This document shows, one piece after another, positions 15,441 through 22,118 of a stretch of 31,581 nucleotides of DNA; position 1 is the first letter of the stretch, and every line of letters begins with the position of its first letter. Source of the stretch: JAWWPY01 sp964412845. Lineage in GTDB: Bacteria > Actinomycetota > Actinomycetes > Streptosporangiales > Streptosporangiaceae. A program made the position numbers and the translations under genes. The stretch covers positions 1 to 31,581 of the forward strand of contig CAYPQM010000078.1 of the NCBI GenBank assembly GCA_964412845.1. The letters run 5' to 3'. Below the pieces are notes generated by a model, which had not been told where the DNA came from, did not search any database, and was given only the letters and a program-made list of their open reading frames with translations.

Positions 15441-15478
15441 GGCCCCTGGTGAGGTGTTCCCGCACCTTGCCGGGGGCC
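15441..15478. repeat. 16-bp inverted repeat between padR-like and exporter genes
   Basis: GGCCCCTGGTGAGGTG (15441-15456) and CACCTTGCCGGGGGCC (15463-15478) flank a 6-nt loop. In plus-strand RNA all 16 pairs form if three G-U pairs are allowed. In the minus-strand transcript the same three become A-C mismatches. The genes here are read on the minus strand, so this could be an attenuator or processing site, or the terminator of an unseen plus-strand transcript. Confidence 0.45.
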
Positions 15479-15493
15479 GGTTCGCGTTCTTGG

Positions 15494-16225
15494 TCAGTTC
15501 GGCGGCTCCTTTTCCTGATGGTCATCGGCGGGCTTTTCCCGGCGCCCGCCGGCCGGCGTGATCTCGCTGGCCGGGAAGCCCGTCTGGTCCAGGGCCGCGG
15601 CCGCCATGGCGCTGACTTCCGCAGAGAGCTCGCCGGTCTCGTGCCACCGAGCCCATCCGTCCAGGTCGGGGAATGAGCCGTCGCCGAGTTCCCGGACGAT
15701 GCCGCGGACCCAGGCCAGCTCAGTTTCCTGCATCGCCAGGTGGTACTCGGTCTCGAGCAGGAACAGCCGTGGCAGCCATGGGTAGGTGGCGAGTTCTGCC
15801 CGCTCATCGGAGAGCATCTTCTCCAGCGCCGCCACCCGGTCCCTGAGGAGTTCGAGCACCCGGCCAGGCTCGAGCACGGCGAGCAGTGACAGTGCCGCCT
15901 CGAACTGTGGGTACTCCTTCGTTGGTGTGCCGAGCAGGTCGGCCAGCCAGTCCTCCAGCTCGGCGCGCCCGGTATCGGTCAGCCGGTACACGGTGCGTTC
16001 GGGCCGGCGCCCCGCGCGGCTCGCCTCCATCGCCTCGATGAGACCGTGCTTGGCGAGGTTGTTGACAACCGTGTAGAGCGAGCCGTAGTTCAGCTTGATG
16101 CTGCGTTCGTTGCCGTGTGACCGCATGGTGGCAGCCATCTCGTAGGGATGCATCGGCCGCTCACGCAGAGTGCCCAGGACAGCGAGCGCCAGCGGGTTGG
16201 AGACCTTGCGCCGCGGGCCCGCCAT
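15494..16225 (-). CDS. PadR-family transcriptional regulator
   Basis: Winged-helix repressor of 243 aa. The PadR domain spans about 10-95: LALAVLGTLRERPMHPYEMA, then SIKLNYGSLYTVVNNLAKHG (the recognition helix region), then the wing RPERTVYRLTDTGRAELEDWL. A long alpha-helical C-terminal domain (about 110-210) provides dimerisation. The last 30 residues are charged and probably disordered. ATG start with AGGTGAG about 8 nt upstream. A perfect 13-bp palindrome overlies its own promoter, so it is likely autorepressed. Known PadR proteins of this layout repress a neighbouring ABC exporter until a drug-like ligand binds, which fits the exporter genes downstream. Confidence 0.92.
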   Translation of the reverse strand: MAGPRRKVSNPLALAVLGTLRERPMHPYEMAATMRSHGNERSIKLNYGSLYTVVNNLAKHGLIEAMEASRAGRRPERTVYRLTDTGRAELEDWLADLLGTPTKEYPQFEAALSLLAVLEPGRVLELLRDRVAALEKMLSDERAELATYPWLPRLFLLETEYHLAMQETELAWVRGIVRELGDGSFPDLDGWARWHETGELSAEVSAMAAAALDQTGFPASEITPAGGRREKPADDHQEKEPPN

Positions 16226-16256
16226 CGATAGCTCACCTGCCCCGTGGGTAGATCAT

Positions 16257-16294
16257 CCCGGACCGTATATCCGTAGCCGAGTATACGGTCCGGG
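16257..16294. promoter_or_regulatory. Perfect 13-bp palindromic operator upstream of the PadR gene
   Basis: CCCGGACCGTATA (16257-16269) and its exact reverse complement (16282-16294) are separated by 12 bp. The site begins 32 bp before the PadR start and covers the -10 of its promoter. This is the size and position expected for a dimeric repressor operator. A degenerate relative of one half (ATACCGGTCCG) occurs near 15357-15367, upstream of the exporter ATPase. Confidence 0.75.
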
Positions 16295-16308
16295 TTATCC
16301 TGCCGCAA
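16280..16308 (-). promoter_or_regulatory. Promoter of the PadR-exporter operon
   Basis: On the minus strand TTGCGG (16303-16308) is followed after exactly 17 bp by TATACT (16280-16285), a good housekeeping-type promoter. The -10 lies inside the palindrome at 16257-16294, so repressor binding would block polymerase. Confidence 0.6.
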
Positions 16309-16359
16309 GTATTGTGGCCGATCCGCCCGGCGCCCAGCGCCCAGCGCCCGGTGCCCGAG

Positions 16360-17433
16360 CTAACGGGATGCGCAATCCGGGCCCTGGAGGAAGCGCCTGA
16401 CATCGGCTGCCTCCCGGTCCAGGGCGGCCGCGTCGGCCGGGGCCAGCGGGCTGAAAGGTGAGATCTCAACCTCCCCCCGGGGCATGGCCCAGGTGGCGGC
16501 GGCCCGCCCGCGGACGAGCGCGAACGGGCGGAAGATCCCGTTCGTGGTGACGATCCCCTGCTGCGCGCCCAGGATCGGGGTGCGTGATGCCCAGCCCAGC
16601 AGGAGGGGATCGAACGCGCCAAGCAGTAGCGGCGGCGGGAGCCGCGCGCTGGCCGGCTGCCCCGCGAGGGCGGCGAGCCCGTCACCGCGGTCACCGAGCT
16701 CCGAGGCGATCGCGGCCAGCCCACGCCGGGCATCGCGGAGCGGGAGCCCGGCCCACTTGGCGAGGTCACGGTCGCTGGCCGGGCCGTGCCCGGCCAGGTA
16801 GCGGCGGGCCAGCATGGCCAGCGCCCGGTCACGGTCCAGCGCTCGCGGTGGCGCCCCCAGCCAGTCCCGGACCAGGACGTACGCGTGCTCGTTACCGATC
16901 ATCGGCCCGCGCACGCAGATCTTCCGAAGGCAGGCGAGCACCAGGACATGCACCAGCGCCTGGCCCTCAGTGCGCACCCCGGCCGCCGCGATCCGCTCGC
17001 GGAGCTGCCCCCTGGTGAGCGGTCCATCCTGCGCCAGTGAACGCTCGACGACGCGGACGCCCCGGTCCGCGGCGTCCGGGGCGACGCCCTCCTGGCCAAG
17101 CCGCCGCGTATTACCGGCGAGCAAGGGCGGGGTGGTCAGCTGATGCAGCAGCCAGTAGTCGGCGCTGCGGACGAGGTGCAGCGTGCCCCGGTTCAGCCAG
17201 GTGATCAGCAGCGACCGGTCAGCCGTCAGTGCCTGGTCGACGTCCGCCGCGAACAGGCCTGCCGTCCTCGCCCGGACGGCCAGCCGGGCTCCCCGGGGAT
17301 CCTGTCCCTGGACCGCGAGCAGCCGCTCGGCGACCTCGACGGCGCTGCGGGCCGGGGGACCGGACAGGAACTGCGCCGCGCACCGCTCCGCGCTCATCGC
17401 GGCCGGCTCGCCGGCCAGCCCGGTTCCTACCAT
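16360..17433 (-). CDS. Winged-helix DNA-binding protein of the AlkZ/YcaQ (HTH_42) family
   Basis: A 357-aa member of the AlkZ-like family, some of which are DNA glycosylases that unhook interstrand crosslinks or remove bulky alkylated bases. The N-terminal part has VQGQDPRGARLAVRART (about 44-60). The two glutamines around one residue match the position of the catalytic Q-x-Q motif known in AlkZ, though the middle residue is Gly here. WLNRGTLHLVRSADYWLL (about 79-96), RDLAKWAGLPLRDARRGLA and PLLLGAFDPLLLGW are further family blocks. The start is ATG 17433; an ATG 12 codons later is also possible. The neighbours are a drug-type exporter and a GNAT gene, and alkylating-drug resistance would fit, but this is inference. 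Confidence 0.82.
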   Translation of the reverse strand: MVGTGLAGEPAAMSAERCAAQFLSGPPARSAVEVAERLLAVQGQDPRGARLAVRARTAGLFAADVDQALTADRSLLITWLNRGTLHLVRSADYWLLHQLTTPPLLAGNTRRLGQEGVAPDAADRGVRVVERSLAQDGPLTRGQLRERIAAAGVRTEGQALVHVLVLACLRKICVRGPMIGNEHAYVLVRDWLGAPPRALDRDRALAMLARRYLAGHGPASDRDLAKWAGLPLRDARRGLAAIASELGDRGDGLAALAGQPASARLPPPLLLGAFDPLLLGWASRTPILGAQQGIVTTNGIFRPFALVRGRAAATWAMPRGEVEISPFSPLAPADAAALDREAADVRRFLQGPDCASR

Positions 17434-17525
17434 GGCCTGATCCTGCCACCCGGTACCGTCACAACGGCCCTGCGAACCACTGGCCGGCGCCCGCCAGTTG
17501 GGTGGTCATCAGGCAGGATGGCCGG

Positions 17526-18029
17526 ATGGGCGGATCAGGTAACGGCATGCGGGTCCGGGAGGCGCGCGCCGGGGACGCGCCCGGGCTGGCCCGGCTGGAC
17601 GCCAGTGCATGGTCCGCGGAATCGGGGTTCCCGTCAGTCAGCCAGCGGCCCGCTGGCCCGTTCTTCACGTCCGATGACCCGCCAGCCGGTCATCTGGTCT
17701 GCGAGATCGACGGCACGGTGGTCGGCTACCTCAGGCTCAAGCCGCTCACCTCGCTTCCGGAGAACGCGCACGTCATCGGGGTTTCCGGGCTTGCGGTCGC
17801 ACCCGCTGCCCGGCGGGTGGGAGTTGCGTCCGCGCTGCTCACCGCAGCCGAGCAGCGGGCCAGGTCGGCCGGGGCGCGCAAGCTCAGCCTCCGGGTGCTG
17901 GGCACCAACCAGGCCGCCATCCGCCTCTACGAGCGGCTCGGCTACGAGCGGGAGGGCGTGCTGCGCGATGAGTTCCTCATCAACGGGGTCTACGTCGACG
18001 ATCTCCTGATGACCAAGCACCTCGGCTGA
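17526..18029 (+). CDS. GNAT-family N-acetyltransferase
   Basis: Transfers an acetyl group from acetyl-CoA to an unknown amine. The 167-aa protein has the GNAT fold: an N-terminal MRVREARAGDAPGLARLD (about 8-25), strand region VVGYLRLKPL, the acetyl-CoA motif GVSGLAVAPAARRVGVASAL (about 86-105), and the closing motif NQAAIRLYERLGYEREGVLR followed by DEFLINGVYVDDLLM. The ending resembles RimJ/RimL-type and PhnO-like enzymes. ATG 17526 was chosen because the open frame further upstream lacks domain sequence; ATG 17547 also has an upstream AGG. The gene is divergent from the AlkZ-like gene (92 bp apart) and 33 bp before pepQ. Confidence 0.88.
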   Translation: MGGSGNGMRVREARAGDAPGLARLDASAWSAESGFPSVSQRPAGPFFTSDDPPAGHLVCEIDGTVVGYLRLKPLTSLPENAHVIGVSGLAVAPAARRVGVASALLTAAEQRARSAGARKLSLRVLGTNQAAIRLYERLGYEREGVLRDEFLINGVYVDDLLMTKHLG

Positions 18030-18049
18030 GGGCTGCGGCGCGGCGGCCG

Positions 18050-18055
18050 TACAGT
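18050..18055 (+). promoter_or_regulatory. Candidate -10 for a leaderless pepQ transcript
   Basis: TACAGT ends 7 nt before the ATG at 18063. The only purine-rich stretch after it (GGGAG) is 1 nt from the ATG, too close for a ribosome site. This suggests that pepQ starts its own transcript here with no leader. No good -35 is seen. Confidence 0.4.
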
Positions 18056-18062
18056 CGGGAGC

Positions 18063-19157
18063 ATGCCCGAGAACCACGCGGCGCGCCGCGCCCGCCTGCA
18101 GGCTGCGCTGGACGCGCTGGACGCCGATGCCGCGCTCATCACCAGCCTGGTCAATGTCCGCTATCTCACCGGCCTGGCCAGCTCGAACGCGGCGTTCCTG
18201 CTGCCCGCCGACGGGCCCGGCGTGCTGGCCACCGACGCGCGCTACGGGCTGGCCGCAGCCCGTGACTGTCCCGATGTCGAGCTTGTTGTCACCCGCCTGG
18301 TCGAGCTGGCGCTGGCTGGCCGTGCGGCTGGAGGTGGGCTGGGCCGGCTGGCGTTCGAAGCGCACGAGATGACGGTCGAACGGCACCAGGAGCTTGCCGC
18401 GTCCGCACCCGCCATCGAGTTCATTCCGCTCGGCCGGGCGGTGGAAGACCTGCGGGTGGTCAAGGACGACGAGGAGATTGCCCAGCTCACCCGGGCGTGC
18501 GCGATCACCTCGGCCGCGTTCGAGGAGGTGCTGCCGCGCATCCGCCCGGGCATAACCGAACGCGAGCTGGCCGCCGCTTTGGAACGTGCGATGGGTGACC
18601 GGGGAGCGGAAAGGCCGGCGTTTGACACCATTGTGGCCAGCGGGCCTAACGGAGCGATCCCGCATCATGTGCCGACCAGCCGGGAACTGGCCACGGGGGA
18701 CCTCGTCACGGTCGACTTCGGTGCGCGCTATGGCGGCTACCACGCGGACATGACCCGGACCGTGGCGGTGGGCCAGCCCGCGGAGTGGCAGCGTGACATC
18801 TATGCGCTGGTCGCGGCGGCGCAACAGGCCGGGATCACGGCGGCCACGCCGGGCGCGGACGTGACGGATGTGGATGCTGCGGCCCGTGGCGTGATCGAGG
18901 AGGCCGGCCACGGCGAGCATTTCACCCACGGACTGGGCCACGGCGTCGGCTTGGAGATCCATGAGGCGCCGATCATGGGACACGGGAAGACAGGTAGACT
19001 CGGGGACCGAGTTCCCATCACCGTCGAGCCAGGGATTTACCTTCCGGGCAGGGGCGGCGTCAGGATCGAGGACACCCTGGTGGTGCGCGCCGGCGCCGGG
19101 ACGGCGGTACCCCGCGAACTGCTCACCACAACCACGCGGGAATTGCTCGCCCTGTGA
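18063..19157 (+). CDS. pepQ: Xaa-Pro dipeptidase/aminopeptidase (M24 family)
   Basis: Metallopeptidase that cleaves peptides at Xaa-Pro bonds. The 364-aa protein has the N-terminal creatinase-like domain (about 8-130, ALITSLVNVRYLTGLASSNA) and the C-terminal pita-bread catalytic domain. All five metal ligands are present: Asp218 and Asp229 in VDFGARYGGYHADMTR, His293 in HGLGHGVGLEIHEAP, Glu322 in VEPGIYLPG and Glu336 in GVRIEDT. It stands directly before efp and nusB, the usual actinobacterial order. Whether it is an aminopeptidase or a strict dipeptidase cannot be told from the motifs. Confidence 0.93.
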   Translation: MPENHAARRARLQAALDALDADAALITSLVNVRYLTGLASSNAAFLLPADGPGVLATDARYGLAAARDCPDVELVVTRLVELALAGRAAGGGLGRLAFEAHEMTVERHQELAASAPAIEFIPLGRAVEDLRVVKDDEEIAQLTRACAITSAAFEEVLPRIRPGITERELAAALERAMGDRGAERPAFDTIVASGPNGAIPHHVPTSRELATGDLVTVDFGARYGGYHADMTRTVAVGQPAEWQRDIYALVAAAQQAGITAATPGADVTDVDAAARGVIEEAGHGEHFTHGLGHGVGLEIHEAPIMGHGKTGRLGDRVPITVEPGIYLPGRGGVRIEDTLVVRAGAGTAVPRELLTTTTRELLAL

Positions 19158-19181
19158 CGCGGGGCGGGCGCCCCCGCACGC

Positions 19182-19187
19182 AGGAGA
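19182..19187 (+). promoter_or_regulatory. Ribosome binding site of efp
   Basis: AGGAGA lies 9 nt before the GTG at 19197 and fixes the efp start. Confidence 0.6.
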
Positions 19188-19196
19188 CAGACAGAC

Positions 19197-19754
19197 GTGG
19201 CCACCACAAACGACCTGAAGAACGGCATGACGCTGAATATCGACGGCCAGCTCTGGAACGTGGTCGACTTCCAGCATGTCAAGCCGGGCAAAGGCGGCGC
19301 GTTCGTGCGCACGCGGCTGAAGAACATCATGTCGGGGAAGGTCGTCGACCGGACCTTCAACGCCGGCGTGAAGGTGGACGTGGCCAGCGTGGACAAACGC
19401 GAGATGAGCTACCTGTACCGCGAGGGCGAGGACTTCGTCTTCATGGACACGCAGGACTACGACCAGCCGCGTATCCCGGCGGCGACGGTCGGGGACGCGG
19501 CCGACTACCTGCTGGAAGAGCAGACGGTGGTGGTGGCGTTCAACGACGGCGTCCCGTTGTACGTGGAACTGCCGGCCGCGGTGGAACTGACGGTCAGCCA
19601 TACCGACCCTGGTGTGCAGGGGGACCGGTCCACGGGCGGCACCAAGCCCGCCACGCTGGAGACCGGGGCGCAGATTCAGGTCCCGCTGTTCATCGTCACC
19701 GATGAGAAGATCAGGGTGGACACCCGCACCGGCGACTACCTCGGCCGGGCGTGA
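19197..19754 (+). CDS. efp: Translation elongation factor P
   Basis: EF-P binds between the P and E sites of stalled ribosomes and speeds peptide-bond formation at proline runs. The 185-aa protein has three beta domains: the KOW-like N-terminal domain with HVKPGKGGAFVRTRLKN (27-43), the OB-like middle domain, and the C-terminal OB domain ending DTRTGDYLGRA. The tip lysine is Lys32, in KPGKGG. The proline loop here is of the actinobacterial type, and I see no EpmA/EpmB modification genes in the window. A substrate link is apparent nearby: several proteins here carry Pro-rich linkers. GTG start with a good ribosome site; nusB follows 9 bp later. Confidence 0.97.
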   Translation: MATTNDLKNGMTLNIDGQLWNVVDFQHVKPGKGGAFVRTRLKNIMSGKVVDRTFNAGVKVDVASVDKREMSYLYREGEDFVFMDTQDYDQPRIPAATVGDAADYLLEEQTVVVAFNDGVPLYVELPAAVELTVSHTDPGVQGDRSTGGTKPATLETGAQIQVPLFIVTDEKIRVDTRTGDYLGRA

Positions 19755-19763
19755 CATTTCTCC

Positions 19764-20174
19764 GTGCCTGCCCGTAGCAAAGCCCGTAAGCGGGCCCTTG
19801 ACGTCCTGTTCGAGGCCGAAGTGCGGGGTGAGCCGGTACTCGAGATGCTGGACCAGCGGGCCGGCGAGGCCAGCCCGCCGGTTCCTGAGTACGCCCGCGA
19901 ACTCGTCCGTGGCGTCCAGGCCCATCGCGAGAAGATCGACGAACTCCTGGGTGAGTACGCGCAGGGCTGGACGCTTGACCGGATGCCGGCGGTGGACCGG
20001 AACCTGCTGCGGATCGGCCTCTATGAACTGCTGTGGGCCGACGACGTGCCGGATGCGGTCGCCATCAGCGAGGCGGTAGTGCTGGCCCGTGACCTGTCCA
20101 CCGAGGCGTCTCCGGCCTTCGTGAACGGCTTGCTGGCCCGCCTGCTCGACCTCAAGCCGACGCTGCAACTGTGA
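19764..20174 (+). CDS. nusB: Transcription antitermination factor NusB
   Basis: All-helical RNA-binding protein of 136 aa that acts with NusE (S10) at boxA in rRNA operons. Family blocks: SKARKRALDVLFEAEVRGEP (4-23), VRGVQAHREKIDELLGEYAQ (about 48-67), WTLDRMPAVDRNLLRIGLYE (about 69-88) and AVVLARDLSTEASPAFVNGL. GTG start 9 bp after efp with only a weak ribosome site (the bases before it are pyrimidine-rich), so translation probably depends on coupling to efp. Confidence 0.96.
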   Translation: MPARSKARKRALDVLFEAEVRGEPVLEMLDQRAGEASPPVPEYARELVRGVQAHREKIDELLGEYAQGWTLDRMPAVDRNLLRIGLYELLWADDVPDAVAISEAVVLARDLSTEASPAFVNGLLARLLDLKPTLQL

Positions 20175-20178
20175 TCGT

Positions 20179-20213
20179 GCTGGCCGCGGCGGTGCGCCTG
20201 CTCGCCGGCCAGC
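20179..20213 (+). terminator. Possible terminator after nusB
   Basis: GCTGGCC (20179-20185) and GGCCAGC (20207-20213) pair, with a further bulged GC stem inside. The hairpin begins 4 bp after the nusB stop, between convergent genes. No T-run. Confidence 0.35.
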
Positions 20214-20253
20214 GCTGACCCGGGTGCCCGGATCGGGCGGGGGGAAGCGCAGC

Positions 20254-20892
20254 TCAGGCTGAGGCGAAGCGCAGGCGCAGGCCGAGCTTGCGCAGCACCG
20301 TGAGGAACCACAGCGTGGACGCGCCCGTCCCGGCGACCATGAGCGCGATGGTGGCGGCGGTAGACAGCATCAGGAACACCTTGGCCGGCTCAGTCCACAT
20401 CAGCACCGCGAGGCTGGCCGTCAGCACCAGGAAGATGCCGGCCCACAGCCAGGTCGCGCCCTGGAAGAAGCGGTGCAGGCCTGGGTGATGGGTGGACGGC
20501 TGCCGCAGGGCGACCACTTCAGCCGCCAGCTTGGCGACAAGCGGGTTCGGGCCGCGCGCGGTCCGGGCGAACAGGACGCACATGCAGAAGTTCGCGAGCG
20601 GGAACTGCAGCAGGAACAGCCAGAGTTCGCCGGTGGCGAGGACCACCGCGGTCTGCAGCGTGAGCACGACCGCGGAGATGGTCAGCAGGCTGGGCACCGA
20701 TCCCGTCACGACCTTGCGGATGACGCCCATCACCCAGATGGCCACGAGCCCCGCGATCAGGCCGGCGTCGCGGCCGTCGAGCCAGGCGGCGACCACATAG
20801 GCAGCCACCGGCAATCCAGCCGACTCCGCCAGGCTCCAGCCCGCCGTGCACAGCAGCCGCAGCGGTCGGGGGAGCTCCAGATCCTCCACCAT
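20254..20892 (-). CDS. Multi-span membrane protein of unknown function
   Basis: A 212-aa integral membrane protein with about six hydrophobic spans, near residues 24-38, 43-62, 68-90, 92-110, 147-167 and 172-196. It has the shape of small actinobacterial membrane families such as DUF3159 or VC0807-like proteins (LAESAGLPVAAYVVAAW, IAGLVAIWVMGVIRKV, PLANFCMCVLFARTARGPNP, HRFFQGATWLWAG), but I cannot name one with confidence. No catalytic motif is visible. The gene is convergent with nusB. Upstream of the ATG, TACGCT (minus, 20899-20904) ends 6 nt before the start, suggesting a leaderless transcript. Confidence 0.8.
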   Translation of the reverse strand: MVEDLELPRPLRLLCTAGWSLAESAGLPVAAYVVAAWLDGRDAGLIAGLVAIWVMGVIRKVVTGSVPSLLTISAVVLTLQTAVVLATGELWLFLLQFPLANFCMCVLFARTARGPNPLVAKLAAEVVALRQPSTHHPGLHRFFQGATWLWAGIFLVLTASLAVLMWTEPAKVFLMLSTAATIALMVAGTGASTLWFLTVLRKLGLRLRFASA

Positions 20893-20898
20893 GGGAAG

Positions 20899-20904
20899 AG
20901 CGTA
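20899..20904 (-). promoter_or_regulatory. Candidate -10 for a leaderless transcript (membrane protein)
   Basis: TACGCT on the minus strand lies 6 nt before the ATG at 20892; no ribosome site and no clear -35. Confidence 0.35.
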
Positions 20905-21188
20905 CGCCGCAGCACGGGCCCAGGCGGTCTCGGCACGGATATCCGCGCCGATGTAAGGATTCGGTCAGGTCCGGGCGGTCGTCGTTACGCCCCGGCCAGC
21001 GCGATGCGGTGCCGGACCGGGTTGCGCGGGGAGGGGCAGACCGGTTGCGCCCTCGCAGGTGGGCAGGTTCTTATCCGGCTGGTCCATGGCCGTGACCGGA
21101 CCAACGGGCCGCCGGCGCAGCCCAGCGGGATTGTCCGTGGCCGGCACTACATTGGGACTGCGAGGGCATCATCTGGGCGGGCGTGACG

Positions 21189-21194
21189 AGGAGG
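21189..21194 (+). promoter_or_regulatory. Ribosome binding site deciding the methyltransferase start
   Basis: AGGAGG is 6 nt before the GTG at 21201. It lies inside the longer open frame that begins with GTG at 21183, so 21201 is the better start. Confidence 0.6.
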
Positions 21195-21200
21195 GTGGCC

Positions 21201-22118
21201 GTGGTCGGCGATCGTCGTGACGGAGGCGCCCAGGACGGGCGGGTGTCCCGGAGTGCGCTGGACGCCAGGGACGGGCGGCCGATCGAGGCTGGCCCGGTCC
21301 GGCGCTGGAAAGACGACGACCCACGTACCGCTGTGGTCAGGGATGCCCTCCGGGCCGCGATCGCGGGGCTGGTGGCGGAGACCGGGCGGGCCCAGCTTGA
21401 CATTGTCGACGCTGGCGGCGGCACCGGTGGCTTCGCGGTGCCACTGGCCGGCCTGGGGCACACGGTGACGGTGATTGATCCGAGCCCGGACTCACTTGCC
21501 GCCGCGCAGCGCCGGGCCGCCGAGATAGCGGTGCCGCTCCGGGCCATCCAGGGTGATGTCGCCGATCTGCCGGGGCTCATCGGCGAACAGGGCGCCGACC
21601 TGGTTCTATGTCACAGCGTCCTGGAGTATGTGGACGCCCCCGCGGCGGCGATGGCGGCGATCGCCCGCGTGCTGCGGCCAGGCGCCGCAGTCAGCGTTCT
21701 CGCTGCCAGCGCAGTCGCCGCGGTGGTGCACCGTGCCCTGGCGGGCCGGTTCGATGAGGCCAGGCGGTTGCTCGGCGGGATCGCCGCCGGGCTCACCGGG
21801 CCGGACGGGCTCGCCGCGAAGAAAGCCAGCGCGGCGGCACTGGGCCGGCCAGATGGCCAGGACGGAGCGGGCGGCGAGCACAGCGCTGCCGCACCGCGGC
21901 GATTCACCCTGGCCGGGGTGACCGGGCTGATCGAGGCAGCGGGGCTGCGCCCGGGCGCAGCGCACGGAGTGCGCGTCTTCGCCGATCTCGTGCCCGGCAT
22001 CTTCGCGGACGGCGATCCGGGCGCGGCCGATGCGCTGCTGGCGCTTGAGCGGGCGGCGTCGGCCCATCCCGCGTTCCACGACCTTGCCACCCAGTTTCAC
22101 GTTCTCGGATACCGATGA
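21201..22118 (+). CDS. Class I SAM-dependent methyltransferase
   Basis: Soluble Rossmann-fold methyltransferase of 305 aa with unknown substrate. Motif I is LDIVDAGGGTGGFAVPLAGL (about 66-85), followed by the acidic strand end VTVIDPSPDSLAAAQRRA, motif II-like GDVADLPGLIGEQGADLVLC and the hydrophobic strand HSVLEYVDAPAAAMAAIARVL. The UbiE/TylF-like C-terminal half (about 190-305) is Ala/Gly-rich with a long insertion. The stop overlaps the start of dinB in an ATGA, so the two are translationally coupled. I do not know of a functional link, and similar coupling in relatives would be the test. Confidence 0.85.
   Translation: MVGDRRDGGAQDGRVSRSALDARDGRPIEAGPVRRWKDDDPRTAVVRDALRAAIAGLVAETGRAQLDIVDAGGGTGGFAVPLAGLGHTVTVIDPSPDSLAAAQRRAAEIAVPLRAIQGDVADLPGLIGEQGADLVLCHSVLEYVDAPAAAMAAIARVLRPGAAVSVLAASAVAAVVHRALAGRFDEARRLLGGIAAGLTGPDGLAAKKASAAALGRPDGQDGAGGEHSAAAPRRFTLAGVTGLIEAAGLRPGAAHGVRVFADLVPGIFADGDPGAADALLALERAASAHPAFHDLATQFHVLGYR

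Noticed and set aside
17229..17525. A 99-codon upstream extension of the GNAT frame
   Set aside because: It overlaps the AlkZ-like gene on the other strand and is Arg/Pro-rich; GNAT homology starts only after 17526.
17634..20168. An 844-codon open frame on the minus strand opposite pepQ, efp and nusB
   Set aside because: It spans three well-supported genes on the other strand, has no recognisable domain and reads as Arg/Gly/His-rich shadow sequence, which is common in high-GC DNA.
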